Origin: Shewanella atlantica
GTDB lineage: Bacteria > Pseudomonadota > Gammaproteobacteria > Enterobacterales > Shewanellaceae
DNA length: 64,000 nt
Direction of reading: 5' to 3'
NCBI RefSeq assembly: GCF_003966265.1
Contig: NZ_RXNV01000004.1
Coordinates: 1 to 64,000 of the forward strand
Shown here: piece after piece, positions 45,533 through 55,856 of the stretch
How the letters are laid out: the number at the start of each line of letters is the position of its first letter
Numbering within the stretch: position 1 is the stretch's first letter
Program-made: the position numbers and the translations under genes
Notes under the pieces: generated by a model
What the model was told of the DNA's origin: nothing
Databases searched by the model: none
Seen by the model: the letters and a program-made list of their open reading frames with translations, nothing else

Positions 45533-46945
45533 ATGTCTCCCAGCAATATCCCAAGCATCTTCTGGCACGATTATGAAACTTTCGGTGCGAACCCGGCTAA
45601 AGACCGCCCTTCCCAATTTGCAGGGATCCGTACAGATATGGATCTTAATATTATTGGCGATCCGGTGACTTTTTATTGCAAGGTGGCAAACGATTACCTG
45701 CCCTCCCCTGAAGCAATACTTATCACAGGCATTACGCCTCAGCTGGCAAATTTGAAAGGAATGCCTGAAGCTGAGTTTATGGCCAAAGTGCATGACCTTT
45801 TCAGTCAGCCCAATACCTGTGTGGCTGGTTATAACTCCATTCGTTTCGATGATGAGGTTTCCCGCTATGGTTTCTACCGAAACTTTTATGACCCTTATGC
45901 CCGTGAGTGGCAGCAAGGTAACTCACGTTGGGACATCATAGATCTCGTCAGGGCGTGTTATGCATTCAGACCGGAAGGTATCGAGTGGCCACAAAAAGAA
46001 GATGGTTCGCCCAGTTTTAAATTAGAGCATTTGACCCAGGCCAACGGCTTAAGTCATGAAAAGGCACACGATGCCATGTCAGATGTTTATGCCACCATAG
46101 ATATGGCGAAGCTGATTAAACAGAAACAGCCTAAACTGTTCGACTATTACTTCAACTTAAGACGCAAACAAGAGGTCTCTAAACTCATTGATGTGCTTAA
46201 CATGCAACCTCTGGTGCATGTGAGTTCAAAAATCAGTTCACTCCATGGTTGTACCAGCATCATTGCACCGGTGGCACATCACTCCACCAATAAAAATGCC
46301 ATTATCTGTGTCAACTTGGCCATGGACATTTCACCTCTTATCGAACTCAGTGCCGAACAGATCAGGGAGCGCATGTATACGCCCAGAGCCGATCTTGGCG
46401 AAGATGAACTTCCTATCAGCGTTAAACAGATCCACATCAATAAGTGTCCCTTTATCGCTTCGGCAAAAACACTCAGTGATGAAAATGCCCAGAGACTTGA
46501 CATAGATAAGGCATTTGCCAGAGAACAGTTTAAGCTGTTGAAGCAACACCCTGAGTTGCGTGAGAAATTAGTTGCCGTCTTCGATGTGGAGTATGAGTCC
46601 GGTTCTACGGACCCGGACCTGCAGCTATATAGCGGTGGTTTTTTCAATTCTGCAGATAAAGAGAAGATGGAAATTATTCGTCACACCTCACCGCAGAATC
46701 TTGCAGCACTCGAGCTTGAATTCGATGACTCCAGGCTTAAAGAGATGCTATTCAGGTACCGAGGCCGTAATTACCCCGAGACCTTCGATGAGATGGAATC
46801 GATGAGATGGCGTGAATTTTGTCAGGCGAGACTCAACGATCCTGATTATATGTTGAAGTTAGAAAATCTGGTAAATGAAACAGCTCAAAATGAAGACAAA
46901 CAAAAATTACTTACGGCTTTATGTCATTATCTTAGCAATCTGTAG
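45533..46945 (+). CDS. sbcB: Exodeoxyribonuclease I
   Basis: Exonuclease I, 470 residues, degrades single-stranded DNA 3' to 5' in recombination and repair. The DEDDh exonuclease domain starts FWHDYETFGANP (Asp13, Glu15) and includes GYNSIRFDDEVSRYGFYRNFYDPY and KAHDAMSDVYATI (His and last Asp). The SH3-like and helical C-terminal domains follow, with YRGRNYPETF. The length agrees with E. coli SbcB (475). The ribosome-binding site is weak. cdd follows 96 bases later on the same strand. Confidence 0.97.
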   Translation: MSPSNIPSIFWHDYETFGANPAKDRPSQFAGIRTDMDLNIIGDPVTFYCKVANDYLPSPEAILITGITPQLANLKGMPEAEFMAKVHDLFSQPNTCVAGYNSIRFDDEVSRYGFYRNFYDPYAREWQQGNSRWDIIDLVRACYAFRPEGIEWPQKEDGSPSFKLEHLTQANGLSHEKAHDAMSDVYATIDMAKLIKQKQPKLFDYYFNLRRKQEVSKLIDVLNMQPLVHVSSKISSLHGCTSIIAPVAHHSTNKNAIICVNLAMDISPLIELSAEQIRERMYTPRADLGEDELPISVKQIHINKCPFIASAKTLSDENAQRLDIDKAFAREQFKLLKQHPELREKLVAVFDVEYESGSTDPDLQLYSGGFFNSADKEKMEIIRHTSPQNLAALELEFDDSRLKEMLFRYRGRNYPETFDEMESMRWREFCQARLNDPDYMLKLENLVNETAQNEDKQKLLTALCHYLSNL

Positions 46946-47041
46946 GATCTTACTGAAATAAATGGGAGCTGGATCTCATCATCCTTGTAAAACGATTACT
47001 AAAATGATTTTCATTATCTTAACAAGTATAGGACCATAAAC

Positions 47042-47932
47042 ATGCAAGATAGATTTATAAAGTGCATCGCTGAGTTGCCCAAACCACTATCAGATGCATT
47101 GGTACCCATGTTGAATGCCGAGTTTGCCGGCCATATCGATGCCCAGCAACTTAGCACGCTTATTACTAAGAGTGGATTAGCGGAGAGCGAGCTTCTGATC
47201 GCCTTGCTTCCAGTCGCCGCAGCACTGGCCAGACCGCCTATCAGTGAGTTTTATGTCGGTGCCATTGCCAAAGGTAAGAGTGGTGATATCTACATGGGCG
47301 CGAATATGGAGCTCTCTGGTGAAGCACTTTTCCACTCGGTGCATGCTGAACAGAGTGCTATCAGTCATGCATGGCTGAGCGGTGAGCGTCAAATCGAAGA
47401 TGTCATCGTTAATTTCTCACCATGTGGCCACTGTCGTCAGTTTATGAACGAATTGGTCGAAGGTCAGAAGGTTAAAATCCACCTGCCAGAGCAGCAAACT
47501 CAACCTCTGTCACACTATCTACCTTATGCCTTCGGTCCGACCGATCTGAATATCACCGAGCCCTTGCTAACCAAACAGCAGCATGAGCTTAGTCTGGACA
47601 GCTCAGATCCGATGATCATCGAGGCTTTGGACCATGCAAGCTTGAGCTATGCCCCGTATACGAATAGTTATGCTGCTGTTGTTCTGGAAACAAAAGATGG
47701 TGCGACCTATTGTGGCCGATACGCCGAAAATGCGGCATTTAACCCATCTATGTTACCCATGCAGATGGCGCTTTCTACCATGGCCAGACATAACAGAGAG
47801 TTCAGTGAGATTTCTCGTGCAGCATTGATCGAATCTGCGGGTGGAAAAATCTCTCTGGTTGGCGCAACTATGGATGCCCTTCACGCCGTTGCTGCGGTTG
47901 AACTTGAACATATCGTCCTCGATCCAGAGTAA
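47042..47932 (+). CDS. cdd: Cytidine deaminase
   Basis: Homodimer-type cytidine deaminase, 296 residues, the long enterobacterial form with a catalytic and a pseudo-catalytic half. The zinc site is in [11 protein letters not shown] (His and catalytic Glu) and [13 protein letters not shown] (two Cys). [21 protein letters not shown] is the substrate-binding strand. It deaminates cytidine and deoxycytidine for pyrimidine salvage. It ends just before the bidirectional terminator shared with the convergent dehydrogenase gene. Confidence 0.97.
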   Translation: MQDRFIKCIAELPKPLSDALVPMLNAEFAGHIDAQQLSTLITKSGLAESELLIALLPVAAALARPPISEFYVGAIAKGKSGDIYMGANMELSGEALFHSVHAEQSAISHAWLSGERQIEDVIVNFSPCGHCRQFMNELVEGQKVKIHLPEQQTQPLSHYLPYAFGPTDLNITEPLLTKQQHELSLDSSDPMIIEALDHASLSYAPYTNSYAAVVLETKDGATYCGRYAENAAFNPSMLPMQMALSTMARHNREFSEISRAALIESAGGKISLVGATMDALHAVAAVELEHIVLDPE

Positions 47933-47957
47933 GAGCACTAAATCTAAACTACCCAAT

Positions 47958-47988
47958 CAAAAAGGACTGCTGAGCAGTCCTTTTTTTG
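47958..47988. terminator. Bidirectional terminator, cdd / dehydrogenase
   Basis: GGACTGC-TGA-GCAGTCC with A5 on the left and T7 on the right, between convergent genes. It should stop transcription from both sides. Confidence 0.9.
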
Positions 47989-47997
47989 TTTTTGAAT

Positions 47998-48873
47998 TTA
48001 CTTTCTGTTGCGCTCAAGTTTTGCCAACAGGCTTGATGTATCCCAGCGATTACCGCCAATTGCCTGCACTTCTGAGTAAAACTGATCGACCAGAGCAGTG
48101 AGAGGAAGATGTGAGCCATTCTTTCTGGCTTCATCTAATGCAATATTGAGATCTTTACGCATCCAGTCTACGGCGAAGCCCAGGTTATACTCTCCCTGCC
48201 ACATCGTCTGATAGCGATTCTCCATCTGCCAGGATTGCGCTGCGCCTTTACTGATCACTTCGACGACCTTCTCACCATCGAGCCCGGCGCTGCGTGCAAA
48301 ATGAAGCCCCTCAGCAAGCCCCTGAACCACACCAGCAATGCATATTTGATTAACCATCTTAGTGAGTTGTCCCGCGCCAATATCGCCAAGACGCTCGATA
48401 CAGCGAGCATAAGCATCGATAACAGGCTTAGCTTGCTCAAATATCTCCGCATCACCGCCAGTCATCACTGTCAACACACCATTCTCTGCACCAGCCTGTC
48501 CACCGGATACCGGCGCATCCAGAAAGCCGATACCAGCTTGTCGTGCGATATCACCAATCTCTCTGGCAACATCGGCAGAGGCTGTCGTATGATCGACAAG
48601 AATCGTTCCGGACTTCATTGCATTAAGTACACCCGCTTCACCTAAGGTCACCTCACGTAGATCATCATCGTTACCGACACAGATAAAGACCATATCCTGA
48701 TCTTGTGCGGCAAGCATAGGGGTAGGCTTGGATTGCCCGCCATATTCGTTGACCCAAGCCTCTGCTTTAGCCTCTGTGCGATTGTATACGGTTACATCAT
48801 GACCATTTCTAACCAGGTGACCAGCCATCGGGTAACCCATAACACCCAGGCCGATAAACGCTACTTTTGCCAT
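47998..48873 (-). CDS. NAD(P)-dependent beta-hydroxyacid dehydrogenase
   Basis: Dehydrogenase of 291 residues of the 3-hydroxyisobutyrate / tartronate semialdehyde reductase family. N-terminal dinucleotide fold FIGLGVMGYPMAGHL with NRT after beta-2 (suggesting NADP), substrate loop FLDAPVSGGQAGAENG and catalytic Lys in GAGQLTKMVNQICIAG. Exact substrate cannot be fixed. AGGGAAG precedes the ATG. It is a single gene; no valine or glycolate pathway gene is adjacent. Confidence 0.92.
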   Translation of the reverse strand: MAKVAFIGLGVMGYPMAGHLVRNGHDVTVYNRTEAKAEAWVNEYGGQSKPTPMLAAQDQDMVFICVGNDDDLREVTLGEAGVLNAMKSGTILVDHTTASADVAREIGDIARQAGIGFLDAPVSGGQAGAENGVLTVMTGGDAEIFEQAKPVIDAYARCIERLGDIGAGQLTKMVNQICIAGVVQGLAEGLHFARSAGLDGEKVVEVISKGAAQSWQMENRYQTMWQGEYNLGFAVDWMRKDLNIALDEARKNGSHLPLTALVDQFYSEVQAIGGNRWDTSSLLAKLERNRK

Positions 48874-48961
48874 CTTCTTCCCTTATTAGTTTTAGTTCTT
48901 AGCTTAGTTTGAGTATTAAACTAGTCTATCACCCTGTTCATTTTTTATGAAAGCCGGATAG

Positions 48962-48985
48962 AAAAAAGGCACCCTAAGGTGCCTC
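48962..48985 (-). terminator. Terminator of thioesterase gene
   Basis: GGCACC-CTAA-GGTGCC preceded by A6 on the + strand, about 20 bases after the stop of the leftward thioesterase gene. Confidence 0.85.
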
Positions 48986-49002
48986 TTACGTATGAGATTT
49001 AA

Positions 49003-49485
49003 TTAAGCAGAGGTTACGTGGGCTTCCATCTCGGCACCAATTTTCTTACGCATCTCCATCAAACGAATGGCCGAGTCGCGTAATTTAATGTCTTCATCTG
49101 TTTGAGGCACCCACTCAGGTACTTCGGTGGGATGACCTGCATCGTCTACGGCGACCATAATCACGACACAGTGAGTGGTGAGGTGACGCTCCGGGTTCTT
49201 AGGGTCTCCGGCACGAACATCAATGCCAAGATGCATAGATGTGCGGCCCGTGTAGATAACTTTCGCCGTAGTTTCGACAATATTTCCCACATGGATCGGC
49301 TTAACAAAGCGGATCCCACCGGCATAGGCTGTGATGCAGTACTTACCACTCCAGCCAGCCGAACACGCGTAAGCGGCTAAATCGATCCACTTCATGACGG
49401 CGCCACCGTGCACCTTACCACCGAAGTTTACATCTGCAGGCTCCGCTAGAAACCTTAAGGTTATCGCTCGTTCTTTACCGGCCAT
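49003..49485 (-). CDS. Acyl-CoA thioesterase (hotdog fold, YciA-like)
   Basis: Hotdog-fold thioesterase of 160 residues. The family core is ADVNFGGKVHGGAVMKWIDLAAYACS (putative active-site region) with GGIRFVKPIHVGNIVE and a C-terminal charged helix. It hydrolyses acyl-CoA esters; chain-length preference is unknown. I take ATG 49485 (MAGKERAITL) because the upstream extension to 49548 is not family-like; GAGA lies before it. It is a single gene close to the fatty-acid cluster but transcribed separately. Confidence 0.88.
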   Translation of the reverse strand: MAGKERAITLRFLAEPADVNFGGKVHGGAVMKWIDLAAYACSAGWSGKYCITAYAGGIRFVKPIHVGNIVETTAKVIYTGRTSMHLGIDVRAGDPKNPERHLTTHCVVIMVAVDDAGHPTEVPEWVPQTDEDIKLRDSAIRLMEMRKKIGAEMEAHVTSA

Positions 49486-49592
49486 TATAATCTCGAAACA
49501 ATTGGAGTATGGAGTAAGTGTACGCCATAAACAGTAAATGGCGTACAAGTATAATCAGAGATTTATGCCTGTTTTAGCTAGGTTTTAATCAG

Positions 49593-49961
49593 TTAGCCAA
49601 ATTTTAGAACGATGAAACTTGAAACGAGAATAAAAGGAATTGAGAGGCGGTAAACCCATAGTTGTGCACCTTCATTGAATAAGCGTGAGGCACTGATCCC
49701 CGAATGAATGAAGAAACCAGCTAAGAAAAGTATCAACACCTCGATTCCTGCGATGTTATCTGCCTCACCTCCGGCATAAATTGCTGTCACCAGCAGTGCA
49801 AACCACACGATTGCAAAACCTGCGGCAGCAACACTGAAAGTTTTCATTCCAATCGTTAGCTTAGGGTGCACTTTAACAGTTTCACCTCTTATCAGCTCAT
49901 TCAGGTTTGCCGTTAACGCGCCGACAAGCGGCATTAGGGGAAGTACAGTAAGATTTAACAC
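49593..49961 (-). CDS. Membrane protein, possibly MAPEG-like
   Basis: Inner-membrane protein of 122 residues with four hydrophobic segments. An early NLNELIRGE segment after the first helix and the overall four-helix layout recall MAPEG proteins (membrane-associated eicosanoid/glutathione metabolism), but the resemblance is weak. AAGGA is 7 bases before GTG 49961, which I take as the start; the open frame extends to 50024. It lies between fabF and the thioesterase gene, where many relatives have pabC or similar; its link to lipid metabolism is unproven. Confidence 0.65.
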   Translation of the reverse strand: MLNLTVLPLMPLVGALTANLNELIRGETVKVHPKLTIGMKTFSVAAAGFAIVWFALLVTAIYAGGEADNIAGIEVLILFLAGFFIHSGISASRLFNEGAQLWVYRLSIPFILVSSFIVLKFG

Positions 49962-50205
49962 GTGAGGTTCCTTAAACCCGAAGTTAGAGATCGCAAGTAT
50001 CTGCCTATCGAAGGTAAGATCCAATAGAGATTAACTAAGGTTAATCTTACGGTAAATCCTGGTTAATCTGATGACTATTCAACATGTTAAAAACTGACGC
50101 AAGGTGTAAACCCAAAGCGTAAGCCAGGTTAACTAAGCGCTACCACCTTCCCCTTTACTTGTTAGCGTAAGCTGAGTTTTGGCATTCTCCATTTAAAAAA
50201 TGGTA

Positions 50206-50232
50206 TAAAAAAAGCGCCCATAGGCGCTTTTC
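50206..50232 (-). terminator. Terminator of fab cluster
   Basis: AGCGCC-CATA-GGCGCT with A7 on the left, 17 bases after the fabF stop on the leftward strand. It ends the fatty-acid operon, so the genes further left are separate. Confidence 0.88.
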
Positions 50233-50248
50233 AGAAGTGACTCTACAA

Positions 50249-51487
50249 TTATGCTTTCTTAAACAACAAAGAGCCGTTTGTGCCACCGAAGCCAAATGAA
50301 TTACAAAGGGCATAATCAAACTTGTGATCCCTTGCGGTGTGAGGCACAAAATCCAAATCACAACCTTCATCAGGGTTATCCAAATTCAATGTTGGTGGAA
50401 TGACCTGATCTTTAAGTGCAAGCAAGGTAATAATCGCTTCTACCGATCCAGCAGCACCCAACAGATGGCCTGTCATAGATTTAGTCGAGCTGACGAGCAG
50501 ATCATAAGCATGATCGCCAAACACTGACTTAACGGCAGCCGCTTCGGCTTTATCACCCGCCGGGGTTGATGTGCCATGAGCGTTAATATAACCAATACTC
50601 TCGTTTGCAAGTTTTGCATCTTTAATGGCATTGACCATTGCCGCTGCTGCGCCCGCACCGTCGGCAGGAGGCGATGTCATATGGAATGCATCGCCACTCA
50701 TACCAAAACCGACAAGCTCACCATAGATGGTCGCTCCGCGTGCTTTAGCATGCTCATACTCTTCCATAACCATGACACCGGCGCCGTCACCAATAACGAA
50801 GCCGTCACGGTCTTTGTCCCAGGGACGACTCGCCGCTTGCGGGTCATCGTTGCGGGTCGATAACGCCTTAGCCGAACCGAAACCACCAACGGCTAACGGA
50901 CAAGTCACATCTTCGGCACCACCGGCAACCATCACATCGGCATCGCCATAAGCGATAGTCCGTGCGGCAAAACCTATGTTATGCACACCGGTAGTACAGG
51001 CTGTAGTAACGGCAAAGTTAGGCCCCGTCATCCCGTATTTAATCGAAAGATGACCAGAGATCATGTTGATAATAGTACTTGGAACAAAGAAAGGAGAGAT
51101 CTTACGTGGTCCACCTTTCATCAGCGCTGAGTGAGCTTGTTCGATGAGCGGCATACCGCCCATTCCTGCGCCGACAGCGGTACCCACGCGGGCAGGATCA
51201 AGCTTATCCATTTCTAGACCTGAATCGGTTACAGCCTGAATACCGGCGGCCATACCATATTGGATAAACAGATCCATCTTGCGAGCGTCTTTTCTAGACA
51301 TATATTGCTCGACATCAAAATCTTTGACCGAGCCGCTAAAACGAGTCGAAAACTCGCTGGCATCAAATTTAGTTATTGGTGCAATACCACTTTTACCAGA
51401 AACAAGGGCTTTCCAGGAAGAATCAACCGTATTCCCTACAGGAGTGACCAGACCAAGTCCTGTTACGACTACACGACGTTTAGACAC
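50249..51487 (-). CDS. fabF: Beta-ketoacyl-ACP synthase II
   Basis: KAS II of 412 residues, elongates fatty acyl-ACP with malonyl-ACP and is important for cis-vaccenate and cold adaptation. Catalytic triad: Cys in [16 protein letters not shown], His in [11 protein letters not shown] and His in [11 protein letters not shown]. The start is GTG 51487 ([12 protein letters not shown]) with AGGTGA 6 bases before; this gives the standard length, whereas the ORF start at 51505 adds six residues. It follows acpP across a 225-base gap containing an intrinsic terminator, so its expression may be partly uncoupled. Confidence 0.97.
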   Translation of the reverse strand: MSKRRVVVTGLGLVTPVGNTVDSSWKALVSGKSGIAPITKFDASEFSTRFSGSVKDFDVEQYMSRKDARKMDLFIQYGMAAGIQAVTDSGLEMDKLDPARVGTAVGAGMGGMPLIEQAHSALMKGGPRKISPFFVPSTIINMISGHLSIKYGMTGPNFAVTTACTTGVHNIGFAARTIAYGDADVMVAGGAEDVTCPLAVGGFGSAKALSTRNDDPQAASRPWDKDRDGFVIGDGAGVMVMEEYEHAKARGATIYGELVGFGMSGDAFHMTSPPADGAGAAAAMVNAIKDAKLANESIGYINAHGTSTPAGDKAEAAAVKSVFGDHAYDLLVSSTKSMTGHLLGAAGSVEAIITLLALKDQVIPPTLNLDNPDEGCDLDFVPHTARDHKFDYALCNSFGFGGTNGSLLFKKA

Positions 51488-51668
51488 ACGTTCACCTATA
51501 TACATTGAGTTAATCGACTACAGCGGTTTAACGCTGCGATGGAGAGTTTCTAACCAGAGGAATAAAATATATACCTAAACCACTTCAAGATACAGAGTTT
51601 AGCAACTCGAGAAGTAATTGGGTTCAAAGCATGAAATAGTTGAACGAAAAATTCCAGTAGCCAGAAAC

Positions 51669-51700
51669 AAAAACAGGCAGCATAAATGCTGCCTGTTTTC
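51669..51700 (-). terminator. Terminator between acpP and fabF
   Basis: AAACAGGCAGCAT and ATGCTGCCTGTTT form a 13-bp perfect stem with a two-base spacer, A/T-rich on both sides. On the leftward strand it ends in T5 right after the acpP stop. It would let acpP be made in excess over fabF, with some read-through. Confidence 0.85.
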
Positions 51701-51712
51701 TAGAATTCAGGA

Positions 51713-51946
51713 TTACTGATTCTTTGAAACGTAGTCGATCGCTGCTTGAACAGTAGTGATCTTTTCAGCTTCTTCATCAGGGATCTCGGTGTCAAACTCT
51801 TCTTCCAGAGCCATAACCAACTCAACAGTGTCCAGAGAATCTGCACCCAAGTCGTCAACGAAAGATGCTGCAGACTTAACGTCTTCTTCTTTAACACCTA
51901 GCTGCTCAATAATGATTTTCTTTACACGTTCTTCGATGTTGCTCAT
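51713..51946 (-). CDS. acpP: Acyl carrier protein
   Basis: ACP, 77 residues, acidic, all-helical. The 4'-phosphopantetheine attachment serine is Ser37 in [13 protein letters not shown]. It carries growing chains for the Fab enzymes encoded around it and acyl donors for PlsX and LpxM. It is separated from fabG by 159 bases, so an internal promoter is plausible, and followed by a strong terminator. Confidence 0.98.
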   Translation of the reverse strand: MSNIEERVKKIIIEQLGVKEEDVKSAASFVDDLGADSLDTVELVMALEEEFDTEIPDEEAEKITTVQAAIDYVSKNQ

Positions 51947-52105
51947 TAGTTTCTTTCCTATTCAAATTACGCACTTGCGCAAGATTGAGAGTAGTTTATT
52001 CAATTTGGTAAACAATGCAAGCTTAACTTTTGTGGTCTAACCACGAATTTAAACACACTTTGATAAGGATCATCAATAATTAACCGCATTATTTACCAAT
52101 CACCC

Positions 52106-52852
52106 TTAAACCATGTACATGCCACCATTCACATGGAGAGTCTCTCCTGTGATATATGCAGCGGAGTCTGAAGCTAAGAAGACCACTGCATTAGCGATCT
52201 CTTGCGCCTGACCTAGACGCTCCATAGGAACCTGAGACATGATACCTTGTTGCTGCTCTTCCGTCAGCTCATCAGTCATATCTGTCTGGATAAATCCAGG
52301 AGCAATAGCATTTACTGTTATTTGACGAGATGCAACCTCTCTTGCAAGAGATTTGGTAAAGCCGATTAAACCAGCCTTAGCTGCACAGTAATTCGTTTGT
52401 CCCGGATTTCCCATAGAACCAACGACAGAACCAATATTGATGATTCGACCATTACGTTTTTTCATCATAGGTCGCATGACGGCCTTTGAGGTACGAAATA
52501 GCGATGTAAGGTTGGTATCTATGATATCTGACCATTCATCTTCTTTCATACGCATCAATAAATTATCACGGGTAATGCCGGCATTGTTAACCAAAATACT
52601 GACATCACCTGATTTTTCTTTTATCTGAGCAAAAAGATCGGTAACAGACTGGCTATCGGTAACGTTGAGGACTAAGCCTAAACCTTTGTCACCCAAATAC
52701 TCCTGAATAGCAGCAGCGCCACGTTCGCTCGTTGCAGTTCCAACCACTGTTGCACCAGCTGCAACCAGCGTCTCGGCAACTGCACGGCCAATACCACGGC
52801 TTGCGCCCGTAACAAGCGCCACCTTGCCTGTTAAATCTATACTTACACTCAT
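52106..52852 (-). CDS. fabG: 3-oxoacyl-ACP reductase
   Basis: SDR enzyme of 248 residues that reduces beta-ketoacyl-ACP with NADPH. TGASRGIGRAVAETL is the cofactor loop, NNAGITRDNLLMRM is typical of FabG, with Ser in NIGSVVGSMG and Tyr-x-x-x-Lys in TNYCAAKAGL. The C-terminus TGETLHVNGGMYMV is standard. AGGAGA lies before the ATG. It begins 9 bases after fabD, in the usual cluster order. Confidence 0.98.
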   Translation of the reverse strand: MSVSIDLTGKVALVTGASRGIGRAVAETLVAAGATVVGTATSERGAAAIQEYLGDKGLGLVLNVTDSQSVTDLFAQIKEKSGDVSILVNNAGITRDNLLMRMKEDEWSDIIDTNLTSLFRTSKAVMRPMMKKRNGRIINIGSVVGSMGNPGQTNYCAAKAGLIGFTKSLAREVASRQITVNAIAPGFIQTDMTDELTEEQQQGIMSQVPMERLGQAQEIANAVVFLASDSAAYITGETLHVNGGMYMV

Positions 52853-52861
52853 GAATATCTC

Positions 52862-53791
52862 CTATTCGGTCAATGCAGCGAATGATGCAGCATCGTTGAC
52901 CGCTTTTGCAGTAAGCGATCGATTAATTCGTTTTGCCAATCCGGTTAACACCTTACCCGGCCCGACCTCATAAAGATGAGTTATGCCACTTTCAGACATA
53001 GCATTAACACTATCAGACCATCTGACAGGACAATATAACTGTCTGACCAAGGCATCTTTGATCTCTGTCGCAGTTTCAGGGCTGGCGACATCGACGTTAT
53101 TGATCACCTTGACTTTAGGTGTTTTAAACTCAATAGCTTCCAGTGCCGACGCTAGCTTTTCCGCCGCTGGACGCATCAATTCACAATGAGAAGGTACACT
53201 AACGGGAAGTGCTACCGCCATTTTTGCCCCATTGTCTTTGCACAAGGCTGCAGCTCTTTCTACTGCCGCCTTACTGCCGGCAATAACCACTTGGCCAGGA
53301 CTGTTATAGTTCACAGGACTCACAATTTCACCCTGTGCGGCTTCTTCACACGCCTTTGCAATAGATTCGTTATCTAAACCTATAATTGCATACATAGCAC
53401 CACTGCCAGCAGGCACGGCTTGTTGCATCAATTGACCACGTAACTCTACGAGTTTTACGGCATCAATAAAGTCAATAACGCCCGCACAAACCAATGCAGA
53501 ATATTCACCCAGACTATGGCCGGCAAGCACTGCAGGCATTGCCTTACCAACAGCTTCATAGGCTCGCCAGATGGCAACGCTAGCGGTAAGTAATGCAGGC
53601 TGGGTCTTATCTGTTTCATTGAGCGTTTCGACTGGACCTTGTTGAACAAGCTCCCACAAATCGTATCCTAAAACGTCACTTGCTTGAGAAAATGTATCAG
53701 CAACGATTTGATGCTCTGAAGCAAGGTCGGCCAACATCCCAATCGCTTGAGATCCTTGACCCGGAAAAATAAAAGCAGAATTTTCCATCAT
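52862..53791 (-). CDS. fabD: Malonyl-CoA:ACP transacylase
   Basis: FabD, 309 residues, loads malonyl groups from CoA onto ACP. FPGQGSQAIGML at the N-terminus, nucleophile Ser in AGHSLGEYSALV, the Arg in ELRGQLMQ and the His in PVSVPSHCELM form the active site. Length is normal. It is in the operon between fabH (50 bases upstream) and fabG (9 bases downstream). The first of two adjacent ATGs is used here. Confidence 0.98.
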   Translation of the reverse strand: MMENSAFIFPGQGSQAIGMLADLASEHQIVADTFSQASDVLGYDLWELVQQGPVETLNETDKTQPALLTASVAIWRAYEAVGKAMPAVLAGHSLGEYSALVCAGVIDFIDAVKLVELRGQLMQQAVPAGSGAMYAIIGLDNESIAKACEEAAQGEIVSPVNYNSPGQVVIAGSKAAVERAAALCKDNGAKMAVALPVSVPSHCELMRPAAEKLASALEAIEFKTPKVKVINNVDVASPETATEIKDALVRQLYCPVRWSDSVNAMSESGITHLYEVGPGKVLTGLAKRINRSLTAKAVNDAASFAALTE

Positions 53792-53841
53792 TTAATACCT
53801 ATGACAATTCAAAAAATAATACTCATTGTTTTAAACAAGAG

Positions 53842-54801
53842 TTAAAAACGAATTAGTGCACTTCCCCACGCAAATCCGGCACCGAAAGCTTCGAGCAGGA
53901 TAAGCTGGCCACGCTGAATTCGACCATCCCTGACGGCCTCATCCAAAGCGATGGGCACTGAAGCCGCTGAGGTATTGCCGTGCTTTGCTAAGGTCAACAC
54001 AACCTTATCTAAGCTCATGTTGAGCTTCTTAGCCGTAGCCTTAATAATTCGGAAATTTGCCTGATGCGGAACCAACCAATCAATTTCAGATTTATCAATC
54101 TGATTGATCCGCAATGTATCAGTGACAACCTGTGACAGTTGAGTAACGGCAACTTTAAATACATCATTGCCTTTCATTGTCATGTAACCGACAGCCTCTG
54201 AGGTTTCACCCATGCGAGGAGGGAAAGAGCATTTCAGCAGATCAGCTTGCCTGCCATCGGCATAGATATGGGTAGACAAAATACCTGGTTCGCTCGATGC
54301 ACCAACGACTGCCGCACCGGCACCATCACCAAACAGGATAATGGTACTGCGGTCTTCAGGCTCACAAAGTCGGGATAAGACATCCGCACCGATCACTAAT
54401 ACCTTTTTAGCCGCACCCGATTTAACGAATTGGTCGGCGACCGAAAGCGCGTAAACAAAGCCTGAGCAGGCCGCTGCGATATCAAACGCAGGAATGGTAT
54501 GAACACCAAGCTTCGCCTGAATTTCACAAGCTGCCGCCGGAAATGCATTACTGGCACTCGTCGTGCCGCACACGATCATATCGAGTTCATTGGCGTCGAG
54601 ACCTGCCATCTCAAGCGCCTTTACCGCAGCTTCATAGCCCATAGTAGAAACGGACTCATCGGCGGCAGCAATTCTGCGCTCTGAAATACCTGTACGTTCA
54701 ACAATCCACTGATCAGTGGTTTCAACCATCTGTTCCAGATCTTGATTGCTACGCACTTGTGCTGGTAGATAGCTACCAGTTCCAAGAATTTTTGTATGCA
54801 T
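53842..54801 (-). CDS. fabH: Beta-ketoacyl-ACP synthase III
   Basis: KAS III of 319 residues, starts fatty-acid synthesis by condensing acetyl-CoA with malonyl-ACP. Active-site Cys in [14 protein letters not shown], His in [12 protein letters not shown] and Asn in [13 protein letters not shown]. The start [19 protein letters not shown] is family-like though no good ribosome-binding site precedes it; translation may be coupled to plsX, 11 bases upstream. Confidence 0.98.
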   Translation of the reverse strand: MHTKILGTGSYLPAQVRSNQDLEQMVETTDQWIVERTGISERRIAAADESVSTMGYEAAVKALEMAGLDANELDMIVCGTTSASNAFPAAACEIQAKLGVHTIPAFDIAAACSGFVYALSVADQFVKSGAAKKVLVIGADVLSRLCEPEDRSTIILFGDGAGAAVVGASSEPGILSTHIYADGRQADLLKCSFPPRMGETSEAVGYMTMKGNDVFKVAVTQLSQVVTDTLRINQIDKSEIDWLVPHQANFRIIKATAKKLNMSLDKVVLTLAKHGNTSAASVPIALDEAVRDGRIQRGQLILLEAFGAGFAWGSALIRF

Positions 54802-54812
54802 ATAAGGAGATA

Positions 54813-55841
54813 TCAGTTATTTATGTCTAAAAGAATCGACTCGAGACGTTCTTCAATCATCTGAGGGAGTCGACGTTGTGCCTCTGTAACAGCTAGACTA
54901 ATTGCTTGTAAATAAGCAGATTCATCGGCACTTCCATGACTTTTTACTACAATTCCGCGCAATCCTATCAAACTTGCGCCGTTGTAGTGGTCGGGGTTCA
55001 TCTGATTCAGGACAGAATTTATACGAGGAGCGATCATTTTGGCCATTAACCGTACAAAAAAGCCTTTGGTAAGCCCTTTTTCTAATTGATGTACCAGTAA
55101 ACGAGCTATACCTTCAGATGTCTTTAAAGTGATGTTACCTACAAAGCCATCACAAACAATCACATCGACACAACCAGAAAAGAGATCGTTCCCTTCAATG
55201 AAACCAGTATAATTGATCTGTGGACTTTGTTGTAAAAGTTGACCCGCTTGTTGTACCTGGTCATTTCCCTTGATCTCTTCAATACCGACATTAAGCAGGG
55301 CCACCTTGGGCGAACAATTCTTGTCCACAGCCTCACATAGTACTGAGCCCATAACGGCAAACTGAAAGAGTGTTTCAGAACAGCAAGAGACATTGGCGCC
55401 TAAGTCGAGAAGGTAAACCGGGGTTTTATTGACAGCAGGTAGACAACTCACGAGCGCAGGTCTGTCGATACCCGGAAGTGTTTTAAGCAGCACTTTGGAC
55501 ATGGCCATCAGCGCACCGGTATTGCCGGCACTCAGACAAGCTTGGGCTTTGCCATCTCTGACTAACTCAATTGCCAATCTCATAGAGCTTTGCTTTCTGT
55601 TTCTGAGCGCATGTGCGGGGCGATCAGACATGGTGACAACTTCTGTCGTATGAATTATTTCAATGCGTCGAAGAACATCAGACTCAACCTGAGAAAGGTA
55701 TTTCTCAATGTCAGTCTTATTACCAACAAGATAAAAATTTAGAAAGGAATATAAACGAAGTGCCTGCAAGGCTGCAGGCACTGTGATGCGGGGACCATAA
55801 TCGCCCCCCATCGCATCTAACGCAAGCGTCAGATTAGTCAT
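54813..55841 (-). CDS. plsX: Phosphate acyltransferase PlsX
   Basis: Acyl-ACP:phosphate transacylase of 342 residues, forms acyl-phosphate for phospholipid synthesis with PlsY. The N-terminus [20 protein letters not shown], the segment [27 protein letters not shown] and [16 protein letters not shown] are diagnostic. It is a peripheral membrane enzyme. It lies between rpmF (15 bases upstream) and fabH (11 bases downstream), the classic gammaproteobacterial order. Confidence 0.98.
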   Translation of the reverse strand: MTNLTLALDAMGGDYGPRITVPAALQALRLYSFLNFYLVGNKTDIEKYLSQVESDVLRRIEIIHTTEVVTMSDRPAHALRNRKQSSMRLAIELVRDGKAQACLSAGNTGALMAMSKVLLKTLPGIDRPALVSCLPAVNKTPVYLLDLGANVSCCSETLFQFAVMGSVLCEAVDKNCSPKVALLNVGIEEIKGNDQVQQAGQLLQQSPQINYTGFIEGNDLFSGCVDVIVCDGFVGNITLKTSEGIARLLVHQLEKGLTKGFFVRLMAKMIAPRINSVLNQMNPDHYNGASLIGLRGIVVKSHGSADESAYLQAISLAVTEAQRRLPQMIEERLESILLDINN

Positions 55842-55856
55842 AAAGGTAGCAACAAA

